Assembly: GCA_963675365.2 (NCBI GenBank)
Contig: CAXXVA010000001.1
Span: 620,001-684,000, forward strand
Origin: CAXXOK01 sp963675365
GTDB lineage: Bacteria; Bacillota; Clostridia; Christensenellales; Aristaeellaceae
Length of the DNA stretch: 64,000 bases
Reading direction: 5' to 3'
Position 1 is the stretch's first letter; each line of letters begins with the position of its first letter. Positions 17,698 through 28,985 of this stretch are shown here, piece by piece. A program made the position numbers and the translations under genes. The notes beneath the pieces are model-generated. The model was not told where the DNA came from. It saw nothing but the letters and a program-made list of their open reading frames with translations, and did not search any database.

Positions 17698-18162
17698 CTA
17701 TGTGTCGATTCTAATCAGGCTTTCGTCCAGGGTGACGCTTCGAAACGTCAGATCCACGCGGTCTTCAAACCCCAATTGCTCCCAAAACGCGTTGCCCAGT
17801 TCGTTTTGCCGTTTCACCACGAGCCATGCCTTGGCGATCCCCTCGCGCCTGAGCGCGGCCACCGCCGCTTCCCAAAGCAGCTTGCCAACGCCGCGCCGCC
17901 GCAGGCTCTGCTTCACGGCGGTGTGATGGATCATCCCGCGCCGCCCGTCGTGCCCGCACAGGATCACGCCCACGACCTCGTCTCCGGCCTCCGCTACAAA
18001 ACACGTTTCCGGGTTCCGCTTCAAATACTTCGCGATCCCCTCGCGGGTATCGTCGATCGAGTTCAGCCCCATCCCCGGCGTGGCCATCCACATCGCGTAC
18101 ACCTGATCGTAATCCCCGATCTCCATCAGGCGGATACCGATGTTTTCAACGTTCTGCGTCAT
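17698..18162 (-). CDS. GNAT family N-acetyltransferase
   Basis: 154 aa GCN5-type acetyltransferase. The acetyl-CoA loop is QSLRRRGVGKLLWEAA (Q/RxxGxG/A), preceded by the VVGVILCGHDGRRG strand and followed by NELGNAFWEQLGF. Substrate unknown. The inner ATG at 18162 is chosen over 18174 because GAGGAAACGA places a ribosome site directly before it. It heads the run that continues into prfB. Confidence 0.85.
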   Translation of the reverse strand: MTQNVENIGIRLMEIGDYDQVYAMWMATPGMGLNSIDDTREGIAKYLKRNPETCFVAEAGDEVVGVILCGHDGRRGMIHHTAVKQSLRRRGVGKLLWEAAVAALRREGIAKAWLVVKRQNELGNAFWEQLGFEDRVDLTFRSVTLDESLIRIDT

Positions 18163-18192
18163 TCGTTTCCTCATAATATGCTAAGTATTCAG

Positions 18193-18310
18193 TCGTCTGC
18201 TGGCTCAGAAGGTGTGAGATGCGCGGCGTCGAGAAGGGCGAGGGCTGAGCTTACCGGCACCGTAAGTGATGCCCGAACCCGCCGATGACAACAAAGCAGA
18301 TCGCGCCTTA

Positions 18311-18320
<10 letters not shown>
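18193..18320. repeat. 3'-end structured repeat, copy A (GCTTA...TAAG family)
   Basis: Core GAGCTTACCGGCACCGTAAG followed by TGATGCCCG resembles the cores at 41955-41992 and 57316-57352. The element is bounded by inverted copies of GTCTGCTGGCT (18193-18203) and AGCCAGCAGAC (18310-18320). The second copy overlaps the last codons and stop of secA. Confidence 0.55.
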
Positions 18321-21049
<2,729 letters not shown>

Positions 21050-21113
21050 CAATGTATAAGTCTCCTTTGTGTGCAAGCATTCTGTGTCCCGGCTCGAAAT
21101 TGCACCATCTTTG

Positions 21114-21143
21114 ATTATATCATGTTTCAAGAGACGATGACAA
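21114..21143 (-). promoter_or_regulatory. secA promoter
   Basis: Minus-strand TTGTCA (21138-21143), 18-base spacer, perfect TATAAT (21114-21119). The leader is about 60 bases. Confidence 0.7.
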
Positions 21144-21312
21144 CAAACTGTCCTTTGCCGGCGCAGGTTTTACGATGTGCGGGCATTATCGACATTCTTT
21201 CACGGTCAATTAACAGGCTGATTAAAATTCCATCAAAGTTTGTCCATATTTGCCTGCTACAATGAGCATACGGTCCAACCACCGAAATGATTGATTTATG
21301 AGGTGAAAGAAC

Positions 21313-22056
21313 ATGAAATTGAAAAAAGTATTGTCTCTCCTGCTCGCCTTGGCACTGATGGTATCCGCCGCCGCCATTGCGACAGCCGAGAGCACCGACG
21401 CCACAGCCGCTGAAACCGTGACGCCGGACGTAAGCACCGCCACCACCGACGCCGCGGCAACGGACGAAACCGCCGCGACCGTCTATACTCTGGATGAGAT
21501 GCTCACCCAGGCGATGACCGACGCATACCAGCGGCAGGCCGCTTACGCCGCCTACGCCGAAGCGTTTCCCGACAGCCGCAGCATCGTAAACGTCGATATG
21601 GATACCCAGATCGTGCTTTTGGAAATGCTGCTGAAGGCCAACGGCGTAGCCATTCCGTTGAACGACGCCGTGGCAACCGCGCCCGAGACCCTGACCGACG
21701 CCTATGCGGCGATCGCCGAGACCGAAGCAAGCGCGCTGACCATGTACAGCTCCTTCCTGTCGCAGGAAGACCTTGCGCCCGACGCGCAGATCATCTTCAA
21801 TTCGGTTTACCGGCTCGTCCGGTCCAACGCGGTGACCTTCGCACAGAAAGCGCAGACCGCCCAGCGGGTTGAGAAGTTCCAGGAGCTTATGAACGACGAA
21901 AACGCACAGGTCTATGTAGTGAACAACAACCACGGCCGCGGCATGCAGGTCATCTATGTCGTCAACAACGACCAGACCACCAACGATGAAGGCACGACCG
22001 ACGCAACCCCTCAGGAAACGACAGCACCAGCCGCAGAGGATAGCGTGAGCAACTAA
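21313..22056 (+). CDS. Secreted protein with degenerate ferritin-like (DUF2202-like) domain
   Basis: 247 aa with a clear signal peptide (KKVLSLLLALALMVSAAAIATA). Ala/Thr-rich segments flank a helical centre of about residues 55-190. TLDEMLTQAMTDAYQRQAAY and the following VDMDTQIVLLEMLLKANGV recall DUF2202 ferritin-like proteins, but the expected Glu and ExxH iron ligands are replaced, so iron binding is doubtful. The C-terminal tail is Thr/Glu-rich and disordered. GAGGTG precedes the ATG. Family assignment is tentative and function unknown. Confidence 0.6.
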   Translation: MKLKKVLSLLLALALMVSAAAIATAESTDATAAETVTPDVSTATTDAAATDETAATVYTLDEMLTQAMTDAYQRQAAYAAYAEAFPDSRSIVNVDMDTQIVLLEMLLKANGVAIPLNDAVATAPETLTDAYAAIAETEASALTMYSSFLSQEDLAPDAQIIFNSVYRLVRSNAVTFAQKAQTAQRVEKFQELMNDENAQVYVVNNNHGRGMQVIYVVNNDQTTNDEGTTDATPQETTAPAAEDSVSN

Positions 22057-22082
22057 CCTCGAATGGGCTTTCCTCCTTTTTT

Positions 22083-22118
22083 CCAGGGCGTCCCAGAAAT
22101 GGGATACCCTGGTTTTTT
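22083..22118 (+). terminator. Terminator after the secreted ferritin-like gene
   Basis: Stem CCAGGG-CG-TCCCA / TGGGA-TA-CCCTGG with an AAA-containing loop and six Ts. Confidence 0.85.
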
Positions 22119-22408
22119 GTATGCTCCGGCGGCAGGCCACCAGAGCAGTTTTTCACCTCGTCCTTGTTCGCTTCGCTCACGGCCAGGTCTCGGTGCAATG
22201 ATCCCTTGCTGCGCAAGGTTCCGAAACCACCGCACATGTCGCTGGTTTCGGATTAACAGTCGAAGGGTTTCGACCCTTCGACGCATCCCTGGGTTTTTAA
22301 TAACGTAAGGAGTATTCGCCGGGCAAACACCCGCCCGCCCGGCATAGCCGGGCGATACGAATAACAGCGAGAGGGCGCACCCCCTCGCTGCTCCCCCGGG
22401 AGCTAACA
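22119..22408. repeat. Gene-free intergenic stretch with a chain of hairpins (CGATACGAA family, copy 2)
   Basis: No credible gene is seen. Successive stems include CCTTGCTGCGCAAGG, CGAAACCA...TGGTTTCG, CGAAGGG-TTTCGA-CCCTTCG, GCCCGG-CATA-GCCGGGC followed by CGATACGAA, and GCGAGAGGG...CCCCTCGC. The last two match the layout at 13019-13110. The remainder looks like other repeat modules. Confidence 0.5.
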
Positions 22409-22435
22409 CAGCGGCAGGATTACATCCTGCCGCTG
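22409..22435. terminator. Bidirectional hairpin between convergent genes
   Basis: CAGCGGCAGGAT-TAC-ATCCTGCCGCTG followed by TTT on the plus strand. It lies 24 bases from the 3' end of the minus-strand membrane-protein gene. Confidence 0.6.
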
Positions 22436-22458
22436 TTTGGCATATGATGCAATACGTT

Positions 22459-24744
22459 TTAAATTTCTTCCGCGGGAATGCGTACGGGGTAGGCCGTCAT
22501 CACCGGGTCGGCGTCCGGGTCGATGCGCACCGAGGCCACGGGGAGCGCGTTTTTCGTGTCGTAGACCACGATGTGGAAGCCGCGCTGGTCGTCGCCGTAT
22601 TCCGTGCCGCCGATCATGATGGAAACCTCCGTCCGCGCGCTGATCACAGACACGTCCGTTTCCTCCACCGTGTCCCGGAAGCTGACAAATCCGCTTTTTT
22701 CAAACAATACGCCACCGTCAGGACTGATCGCCGCCAGATATCCTTCGACGGAATCTGCGGACCCGTCCGCCATCAGTCCGATGTTCTGCAGCAGCGCCGT
22801 CATTGTATCCGGCAGCTGGCCGCTGCCGCCGGACGCGATCACGACCAGATATTCGTTGCTGTACAGGGCGTTTAAGAAAGCCTCCGCCTGCGCGTCCTGT
22901 TCCGTGCCGCGTTCGCGGAAGGCATAAACCATATAATACAGAAGCTCGTTCTGGATCATCGGCAGGCTTTCAGAGAAGTTGTACTCGACGCCCGCATCCC
23001 GCAGGTTGAAAAACAGCCCGTAGAACAGCCCGCGCGCGATCGTGGTGACGTCGAACTCGCCGTCGCCTTCTTCGATACGGGTTTTAATGTCGGCGATTTT
23101 TGCCTTGTCGGCGGCGGTCTGCGTAAACTGCGAGCGCAGGTAGACCGTGCCGGTATAAGCGTTTACAATCATCAGCGCGCATAAAACCGGCACAAGCACG
23201 AACTTCAGGGAACTTACAAACAGGTGCTTGGGCGCGCCGTTATCCAGACGCTCGGTCGGCGCGAACAGGCAGGTGAGCGCCGCCAACGGCAGCCAGAAGG
23301 GCAGCAGATAATCGCGCGCGTTATAAAGATTTGGAATCAGCACCGGCGGAAGGATGACCCCCAGCAGCACGAACAGCAGAATCCAAAAGGCGCGCGGGCT
23401 GCGGCGGAGCATGCGCAGCGCCGTGACTAGCACGATCACGACCGACAGCAGGAAAATGCCGCCGAACAATATCCCCCAGCCAGCAACGTTTGCGCCCATC
23501 GTGGGCAGCGTCCACTCTCCGCGGGAAATGGTGAAGGGGATTTTCAGATCGATACTCGTAAACGCCCCCGCGGACATGGACGAGAACATCGACACGAAAA
23601 ACTGCACGACGAGCGGCAGGGCGCGGATTTCCGGGCTCATCAGGTCTTCCGGAAGGTTGTTCATCGCGCTCTGCCCGGCCATGCCGTAGAAGGGATCGCC
23701 GTTGCGCAGGAAGTTGACAAGGTAGGTGGACGCGCCAAGCGCCAGGAGCGCAAAGACGGCCATCACCGCGAGATATAAAAGCACGCCAAGCGTCGGCCAC
23801 AAACGGTCGCCCTCATCCTCCGTGCGCCAGATCTGCACGATTCGGGCAACGAAGTAGACGACGCACAGGATCGCCGCCAGCAGCGCCGCCGTGGGGCTTA
23901 TATTGACCGCGATACAGGTCGCCATGAACGCCGCCGCCTTTGCCGCCCCGCTAAGCGTTCCGTTGGGCTTAAACAGGATATAGGCAAACGAGATCATCGC
24001 AACCGTGAGCATCTGGTATGCAAAGCTGTCATAGTGGTACAGCGCGAGCTGCGAAAGCGCGATCAGGTTGGCGCAGGCCAGGAACACCGCCAGAAACGCG
24101 GCGGTGCGGCCCAGTTTGAACGCGTCCTTGAGCATCGGCGCCGCGATGAGCACGCAGGCGATCAGCGAGATCAGGTTGAAAAGCTTGCCGCTTTCGATGC
24201 TGCCGGTCAGGGCGTAGAAAGCCGCGCCGATCATGAACGCTGCCTTGGGCTGGCTGCCCAGCTGATAGGAAAGCCATCCGTCGTTGTACGGCAGGATGGA
24301 CGTTGTGTTGGCAAACTCGGCAAAGGTTTGTTTAAAAGGGTTCCAGCCGTTTACCAGCATGCCCGTGACGGGCTTATAGTAGCTATTGGAGTTCCAGGCC
24401 GTATCATACAGAAGCGATACGCCAAACGCCGCCGCAGCCAGCAGCAGCGCGCCGATGGCCGTTACCAGCAGCGCGTACAGCGGCGCCCTGCGCTGCCATG
24501 TAATCGCCGCCCACGCAAACGGCAGGGCGGCAAACACGGTGTACGGATGGATGGCCATGCCCGCCGCGAGCTCCGCCGTAACGATCAGGATCAGCCAGAA
24601 CACATACGAAAGCAGAAACAGCCCGACGTCCAGACACGGCCTCTTACGCCGTTTCAGCCCGGCATCCGCGCCGCGCTGCCCCGGCGCGTTGAGATCCTGC
24701 TTCATCTGCTCGAGTTCCAGACGGATCTGATGAATGTCTTCCAT
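22459..24744 (-). CDS. Large polytopic membrane protein, GT-C glycosyltransferase-like
   Basis: 761 aa. A charged cytoplasmic N-terminus (about 40 aa) is followed by some twelve membrane helices up to residue about 550 and a soluble C-terminal domain of about 200 aa. The first large extracellular loop (NSNSYYKPVTGMLVNGWNPF ... YNDGWLSYQLGSQPKAAF) resembles the acceptor loop of GT-C/PMT-type transferases, but a definite DD or ExD pair was not located. Specific function is therefore not assigned. AGGGGTAACCA precedes the ATG. The gene stands alone between opposing neighbours. Confidence 0.6.
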   Translation of the reverse strand: MEDIHQIRLELEQMKQDLNAPGQRGADAGLKRRKRPCLDVGLFLLSYVFWLILIVTAELAAGMAIHPYTVFAALPFAWAAITWQRRAPLYALLVTAIGALLLAAAAFGVSLLYDTAWNSNSYYKPVTGMLVNGWNPFKQTFAEFANTTSILPYNDGWLSYQLGSQPKAAFMIGAAFYALTGSIESGKLFNLISLIACVLIAAPMLKDAFKLGRTAAFLAVFLACANLIALSQLALYHYDSFAYQMLTVAMISFAYILFKPNGTLSGAAKAAAFMATCIAVNISPTAALLAAILCVVYFVARIVQIWRTEDEGDRLWPTLGVLLYLAVMAVFALLALGASTYLVNFLRNGDPFYGMAGQSAMNNLPEDLMSPEIRALPLVVQFFVSMFSSMSAGAFTSIDLKIPFTISRGEWTLPTMGANVAGWGILFGGIFLLSVVIVLVTALRMLRRSPRAFWILLFVLLGVILPPVLIPNLYNARDYLLPFWLPLAALTCLFAPTERLDNGAPKHLFVSSLKFVLVPVLCALMIVNAYTGTVYLRSQFTQTAADKAKIADIKTRIEEGDGEFDVTTIARGLFYGLFFNLRDAGVEYNFSESLPMIQNELLYYMVYAFRERGTEQDAQAEAFLNALYSNEYLVVIASGGSGQLPDTMTALLQNIGLMADGSADSVEGYLAAISPDGGVLFEKSGFVSFRDTVEETDVSVISARTEVSIMIGGTEYGDDQRGFHIVVYDTKNALPVASVRIDPDADPVMTAYPVRIPAEEI

Positions 24745-24963
24745 TGGTTACCCCTCTGTTTCGTATTTTCGTTTAGAATCGGGCGCTGTTTGGTATAGTA
24801 TACCATGACCGGCCGAAATGTGGAACAGGTCCGGCGCTTGGATGCGAAAAGGGTTCCCCTGCCCGTTTACCCGCAAAAACGCCGCAAAATATGCTTCAAA
24901 CGATGCAAGAAACGGGAGTGCCCGTTCGTTCTATAGGCAGAACCGACAAAGGAGGTTTTATCA

Positions 24964-25677
24964 ATGAAAAAACGCATTGCCCTGCTGCTTGCCGCAGCGA
25001 TGCTCGTCCTTTCGATTGCGCCTATCAGCGCATCGGCCGTGATTACCGACGGCCCGACTTTAAGCAACCTGACCAACAACGCGCCCAACACCGGCATCAT
25101 GCTGCCCTCGACCTTTTCCCCCACGCAGGAAAGCTATCTGCTGACCGTAGCGGACTGGGTATCCCGCATCTACTTCGTACCCACCGTTACAACCCCCGGC
25201 GTGACCATTTACTTTAACGGTACTGTGGTCGCCAGCGGGGCGCAAACCCCCACTGTATCCCTGTCCGACGAACCGACCTACGCAACGATCAAGCTCGTCG
25301 CCGCGGACGCCAAAACCAACACCTATACCATCTATATCCAGCGGCGGCCCAGCGAACGGCGTACGCGCGTATCGGCGGGCTATATTACGTCCATGGTTTC
25401 CAACGGCACCAAGAATTCCATTCGCGCCGATCTGGTCTCGGTTACCTATACGGCGGGCACCAATCAGTCCACCTTTGTCAACGAGACCAACTACATCTAC
25501 GATTATGCCTGTTCGGACAGCGCGATCTTCTACTACGGCACGATGCAAAACCCGATCCGCGCCACCACGTTTTCAGATTTCGTGGCGCACTACCAGGATT
25601 ACGGTTCCAACCTCTACCGCATCGTATACATTGAAGACGAGATTGTCGCGGTCATGCCCTATGCGGCGGATTATTAA
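24964..25677 (+). CDS. Secreted cadherin-like beta-sandwich protein with unknown C-terminal domain (short paralogue)
   Basis: 237 aa. Signal peptide 1-25 ends ISASA. Residues about 31-125 match the cadherin-like beta-sandwich repeat (LSNLTNNAPNTGIMLPSTFS ... YLLTVADWVSRIYF ... TYTIYIQR). Residues 126-237 form a domain starting RRPSERRTRVSAGYI and ending IVYIEDEIVAVMPY. That domain is nearly repeated in the protein at 26480-27727, with long identical blocks such as AIFYYGTMQNPIRA. No membrane anchor or lipobox is seen, so release or wall association is expected. Function unknown. GGAGG lies before the ATG. Confidence 0.75.
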   Translation: MKKRIALLLAAAMLVLSIAPISASAVITDGPTLSNLTNNAPNTGIMLPSTFSPTQESYLLTVADWVSRIYFVPTVTTPGVTIYFNGTVVASGAQTPTVSLSDEPTYATIKLVAADAKTNTYTIYIQRRPSERRTRVSAGYITSMVSNGTKNSIRADLVSVTYTAGTNQSTFVNETNYIYDYACSDSAIFYYGTMQNPIRATTFSDFVAHYQDYGSNLYRIVYIEDEIVAVMPYAADY

Positions 25678-25682
25678 TATAA

Positions 25683-25835
25683 GCAAACGATGACTCAGGC
25701 GTTCGTACACTGCCGTTTGCTTTTCCACCATCTTGAGCCTATAGGCTCCTTGACGTAGCGCTGCTACTACTGCGTCGCCCACAGACCCAATCTGATAAAA
25801 CATCAAATCGGCATCGCACAAAACCTTTCGTCACC
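25683..25835 (+). repeat. Structured dispersed element, copy 2 (GTAGCGCTGCTAC family)
   Basis: Lies 3' of the secreted protein gene. Outer stem GCAAACG...CGTTTGC, then CATCTTGAGCC-TATA-GGCTC, the palindrome GTAGCGCTGCTAC, and GGCATCGCACAA near the end. Block order matches 5915-6060 read on the minus strand, so both copies have the same orientation relative to the gene before them. Confidence 0.6.
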
Positions 25836-25895
25836 GTTTACTTATGGATCTCAACTGACATTGATTACCCATAAACCACCCAACGGAGGAACTTT

Positions 25896-26432
25896 ATGGA
25901 TTTGTTCGAAGCTATTGAGCGCCGGCACAGCTACCGCGGCGCGTTCAAACCGGATCCCGTACCGGAAGCCGATTTGTGGAAGATCGCCGAGGCGGGCGTA
26001 CGCGCGCCCTCGGGCTGCAACCGGCAGACGACACACATCTGCGTGATCAGCGATCCGCAAAAGCTTGCGGCCGTCGCCAAGCTGCTGCCCCGCCCCGTGG
26101 TGCAGACCGCAAAGGCGATCATCGCCGTGGTGACGGACAACCGCCCGGCCTACGGCGACGTGAGCTTTGAGCCGCAGGATTACAGCGCGGCTGTGGAAAA
26201 CATGCTACTGGCGGTCACGGCGCTTGGTTACGCAACGGTGTGGCTGGACGGCGCGCTTCGAAACGACGGCATCGCCGAAAGCATCGGCGAGATCATCGGC
26301 CTTGAGGACACGGAGCATTTTACCGTATCGGTGATCCTGCCCATCGGCGTTCCCGAGGAAATCCTTCCCCAGCACAGCAGGCTGCCGCTCAGCGAGCGCG
26401 TAAGCTTCAACGCCCTGCCGCAGGGCAATTAA
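25896..26432 (+). CDS. Nitroreductase family protein
   Basis: 178 aa FMN-dependent oxidoreductase fold. The N-terminus DLFEAIERRHSYRGAFKPDPV with the RxSxR FMN-phosphate site is typical, followed by APSGCNRQTTHICVI and the helix ENMLLAVTALGYATVWLDG. Length and form fit small anaerobe nitroreductases that reduce quinones or nitro compounds with NAD(P)H. The natural substrate is unknown. CGGAGGAACTTT precedes the ATG. It sits between the two paralogous secreted-protein genes but need not be functionally tied to them. Confidence 0.87.
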   Translation: MDLFEAIERRHSYRGAFKPDPVPEADLWKIAEAGVRAPSGCNRQTTHICVISDPQKLAAVAKLLPRPVVQTAKAIIAVVTDNRPAYGDVSFEPQDYSAAVENMLLAVTALGYATVWLDGALRNDGIAESIGEIIGLEDTEHFTVSVILPIGVPEEILPQHSRLPLSERVSFNALPQGN

Positions 26433-26479
26433 CCCGCATCCTTCCCTATTGACCCGACAGAGAGTAAGGAGTACCTGTC

Positions 26480-27727
26480 ATGAAGAAAAAAATCCTGTCC
26501 ATCCTGTTCGTCGTCTCCCTGCTGCTTCTGTTGGTTCCATCGGCGCAGGCGGACTTCAGCCAAACCTATTATAAACTGCGGTTTTCCACGGGTTACGCCG
26601 TGTATACCGGCCCCGGCACCAATTATTACCGCGCCAACAACAACGCGTTTTACGGCGGCGGCGTAGTGCGCTACTACGGCACGGAACCGGGCGGCTGGCT
26701 GATGATCGGCTACCAAACCAGCGGCGGCCAGTGGCGCATGGGCTATATCCAGCCGGCGGCCGCTTCGAAAATCACAACCGATCCGGCCGATTACAGCCTG
26801 TTTACCATCACCTTTACCTCTACCGTCAACTACACCAACAAGAATACCTTCATCACCGATGATCCGCTCTACGGCGACATGACGCACCTCACCGATCTGC
26901 TGGCCGGGCAGATGGTCACGGTCCTTGGCCGCTACAACGATTATTGGGTCTACGTCGAAGTGAACAAATCGGGCATGAAACCGATGCGCGGCTATGTGCA
27001 GAGCACCTCTTTGACCACCGCCGTGCCGTCGGTCACCCCGACCTACCTTCCCACGAGCGTTCCGGTCGTTACCCCGGTACCCACCGCGGTGCCCACCGGC
27101 ACGCCGTATCTGTCGTCGCTGACGAACAACGCGCCCAATACCGGCATTATGGTGCCAAGCAGCTTCTCCTCCGGGCAGACCAGCTATCTGCTCACGGTGG
27201 CAGACTGGGTATCCAGGATTTATTTCATCCCAGTCAGCCCCAACGCGACCATCTACTTTAACGGCTCGGTCGTCGCAAGCGGCGCCAAGACGGGCAACGT
27301 CACCCTGTCGGACAACCCGACCTCCGCGGTGTTTACGCTGGTGAATGCATACGGCACGACCACCTATACGGTGTATATCCAGCGCAGGCCCAGCGAGCGG
27401 CGAACGCGCGTATCCGCCGGGTATATCGACTCGGTGTACTCAAGCGGCGGTGAAAACCACATCCGCGCGGATCTGGTCACGGTCACCTACACGCAGGGCA
27501 CCAACCTGTCCACGTTTAACAACGTGACCTATTACCTCTACGATTACGCCTGTGCGGACGACGCGATCTTCTACTACGGCACGATGCAAAACCCCATCCG
27601 CGCCATCAGCTATACCGACTTCATCAGCCACTATAACATGTACGGCTCGACGCTTTACCGCATCATCTACATCGAGGATAAGATCGTAGCCGTTATGCCC
27701 TATAACAGCGATTACGCTTCGCCGTGA
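26480..27727 (+). CDS. Secreted SH3-like / cadherin-like protein with the same C-terminal domain (long paralogue)
   Basis: 415 aa. Signal peptide 1-24. Residues about 30-95 resemble a bacterial SH3 domain (YKLRFSTGYAVYTGPGTNYY ... WRMGYIQPA), and a second SH3-like unit may cover 110-175. A Pro/Thr/Val-rich linker (about 180-208) leads to a cadherin-like sandwich (about 210-300). The 112-residue C-terminal domain is shared with the protein at 24964-25677. SH3 domains suggest binding to peptidoglycan, so a cell-wall-associated role is inferred. It was probably formed by duplication with domain gain or loss around the nitroreductase gene. Confidence 0.75.
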   Translation: MKKKILSILFVVSLLLLLVPSAQADFSQTYYKLRFSTGYAVYTGPGTNYYRANNNAFYGGGVVRYYGTEPGGWLMIGYQTSGGQWRMGYIQPAAASKITTDPADYSLFTITFTSTVNYTNKNTFITDDPLYGDMTHLTDLLAGQMVTVLGRYNDYWVYVEVNKSGMKPMRGYVQSTSLTTAVPSVTPTYLPTSVPVVTPVPTAVPTGTPYLSSLTNNAPNTGIMVPSSFSSGQTSYLLTVADWVSRIYFIPVSPNATIYFNGSVVASGAKTGNVTLSDNPTSAVFTLVNAYGTTTYTVYIQRRPSERRTRVSAGYIDSVYSSGGENHIRADLVTVTYTQGTNLSTFNNVTYYLYDYACADDAIFYYGTMQNPIRAISYTDFISHYNMYGSTLYRIIYIEDKIVAVMPYNSDYASP

Positions 27728-27747
27728 TCCCGGGTCTTCGGCCCAAT

Positions 27748-27783
27748 GCCCGCAGCCGTACTTTCACCGCTGCGGGCTTTTTA
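27748..27783 (+). terminator. Terminator after the long secreted paralogue
   Basis: Stem GCCCGCAGC / GCTGCGGGC with a 12-base loop and a TTTTT tail. Confidence 0.85.
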
Positions 27784-27845
27784 TATTGCATTTACAGGAA
27801 CGCTTTGCTATGCTGTACGCAAACAGGCGGCGGGAGGGATTAGAG

Positions 27846-28685
27846 ATGATCTTTACGCAGTATCAAGCGGCGGAGGCGTTTTCAAGCAACGTGCTGGACA
27901 TGCTCAACGAGCATACCATCCAAAACAACCTCCTCTACCGCAATATCGGCGACGGCAACATCATGCTGACCGTCAAGGACGACGCTGGGCGCGTGCTGCT
28001 CGCGGCCGACCGTACTCCGCCGCATCCGCTGGTGATGTACCCGCGCGGCAACCGATTTGACGAACAGCTGTTACGCTTTTTCGCCCGTTCGCTTGTTGAA
28101 AACGGCATCGATATTGATTTCGTATTCGCCGAAACCGGTCTTGCCCAAAGCTTTGTCCGCCACTACGCGGAGGCGAGCGGCAAGCGGTTTGCAACGGCCC
28201 AGCGCCTGGCGCTGAGCGTGACGGACGTGGCGAACCAGCCGGAAAAACCGGCGCACGGCAAGCTGCGGCCTGCCACGAAAGCCGATTTATTTTTCCTGCC
28301 CCACTGGTGCGCGGATTTTACGGTCGCCTGTGGCATCGGCGGTTACGACCTGCAAAGCGGGATGGAAAGCGCAAAGCGCCTTGTGGAGGAAGGGCAGTTG
28401 TATATCTGGGAGGACGGCGTTCCGGTCTCGATGGCGGCTACGCACCGCAAGGTGCCGGGCTGCCGCCTGATCGGGTATGTGTACACGCCTCCGCAACTGC
28501 GGGGCAAGGGCTACGCATCGGCCTGCGTATCCGCCCTGACACAATCTCTGCTGACTGAAGATTATCCAAAATGCGCGCTGTATGTGGACTGCGACAACCC
28601 CGTCTCCAACGCGATCTATGAACGGATCGGCTACCGGCGGACCGGTATTTTCCAGCAGTACAAAGAGATCCCGCCCGCGCGGTAA
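27846..28685 (+). CDS. GNAT family N-acetyltransferase (two-domain)
   Basis: 279 aa. The N-terminal half (LLYRNIGDGNIMLTVKDDAG ... FVFAETGLAQSF) looks like a degenerate GNAT lobe. The C-terminal half carries the acetyl-CoA loop PPQLRGKGYASACVSAL and the closing segment DNPVSNAIYERIGYRRTG. Such tandem proteins acetylate unknown small molecules. The start at 27846 (MIFTQYQ) is chosen because GGGAGGG stands before it. An earlier ATG at 27786 lies next to the preceding terminator and is unlikely. Confidence 0.82.
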   Translation: MIFTQYQAAEAFSSNVLDMLNEHTIQNNLLYRNIGDGNIMLTVKDDAGRVLLAADRTPPHPLVMYPRGNRFDEQLLRFFARSLVENGIDIDFVFAETGLAQSFVRHYAEASGKRFATAQRLALSVTDVANQPEKPAHGKLRPATKADLFFLPHWCADFTVACGIGGYDLQSGMESAKRLVEEGQLYIWEDGVPVSMAATHRKVPGCRLIGYVYTPPQLRGKGYASACVSALTQSLLTEDYPKCALYVDCDNPVSNAIYERIGYRRTGIFQQYKEIPPAR

Positions 28686-28701
28686 TCAAACGGCAAGCAT
28701 G

Positions 28702-28731
28702 CTCCGTATCCGGCAAAGGATACGGAGTTTT
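28702..28731 (+). terminator. Terminator after the GNAT gene
   Basis: Stem CTCCGTATCC / GGATACGGAG with a 6-base loop and TTTT. Confidence 0.82.
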
Positions 28732-28740
28732 CGTTTCCGC

Positions 28741-28768
28741 TTTACGCAGTTTTGACCTGCGGTTTACC
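28741..28768 (+). promoter_or_regulatory. Putative PHO box (three 11-bp-spaced direct repeats)
   Basis: TTTACG, TTGACC and TTTACC begin at 28741, 28752 and 28763, exactly one helical turn (11 bp) apart, as in Bacillus-type PhoP sites. They lie about 215 bases upstream of the alkaline phosphatase. Confidence 0.55.
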
Positions 28769-28871
28769 TGAACGGGCCAATGCAAAAACCGGATAAAGCG
28801 TGTAAAATCCACAACCGCCCCGACAGCGCTTGCCGCGCTTCCGTTTGATCCGTTTCCACGTAAAAACCGGG

Positions 28872-28908
28872 TTTACATGCGCCGGCAAAGCCTTACAAAG
28901 GATTTACG
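28872..28908 (+). promoter_or_regulatory. Second cluster of PhoP-like hexamers
   Basis: TTTACA (28872), CTTACA (28892) and TTTACG (28903). The last two are again 11 bp apart. Either cluster could drive the phosphatase gene. The 28909-28985 leader shows a weak TAATGT -10 candidate only. Confidence 0.4.
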
Positions 28909-28985
28909 TACCCGCCGCATCGCCGCTTACACAGCCTTGCTAATGTGAAGTGAACGACCTTGACGATTGAAAGGATGTGCACCAA

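Noticed and set aside
22119..22408. CRISPR-like array
   Set aside because: The repeated stems differ in sequence and spacing, with no direct repeat of constant length and no cas genes.
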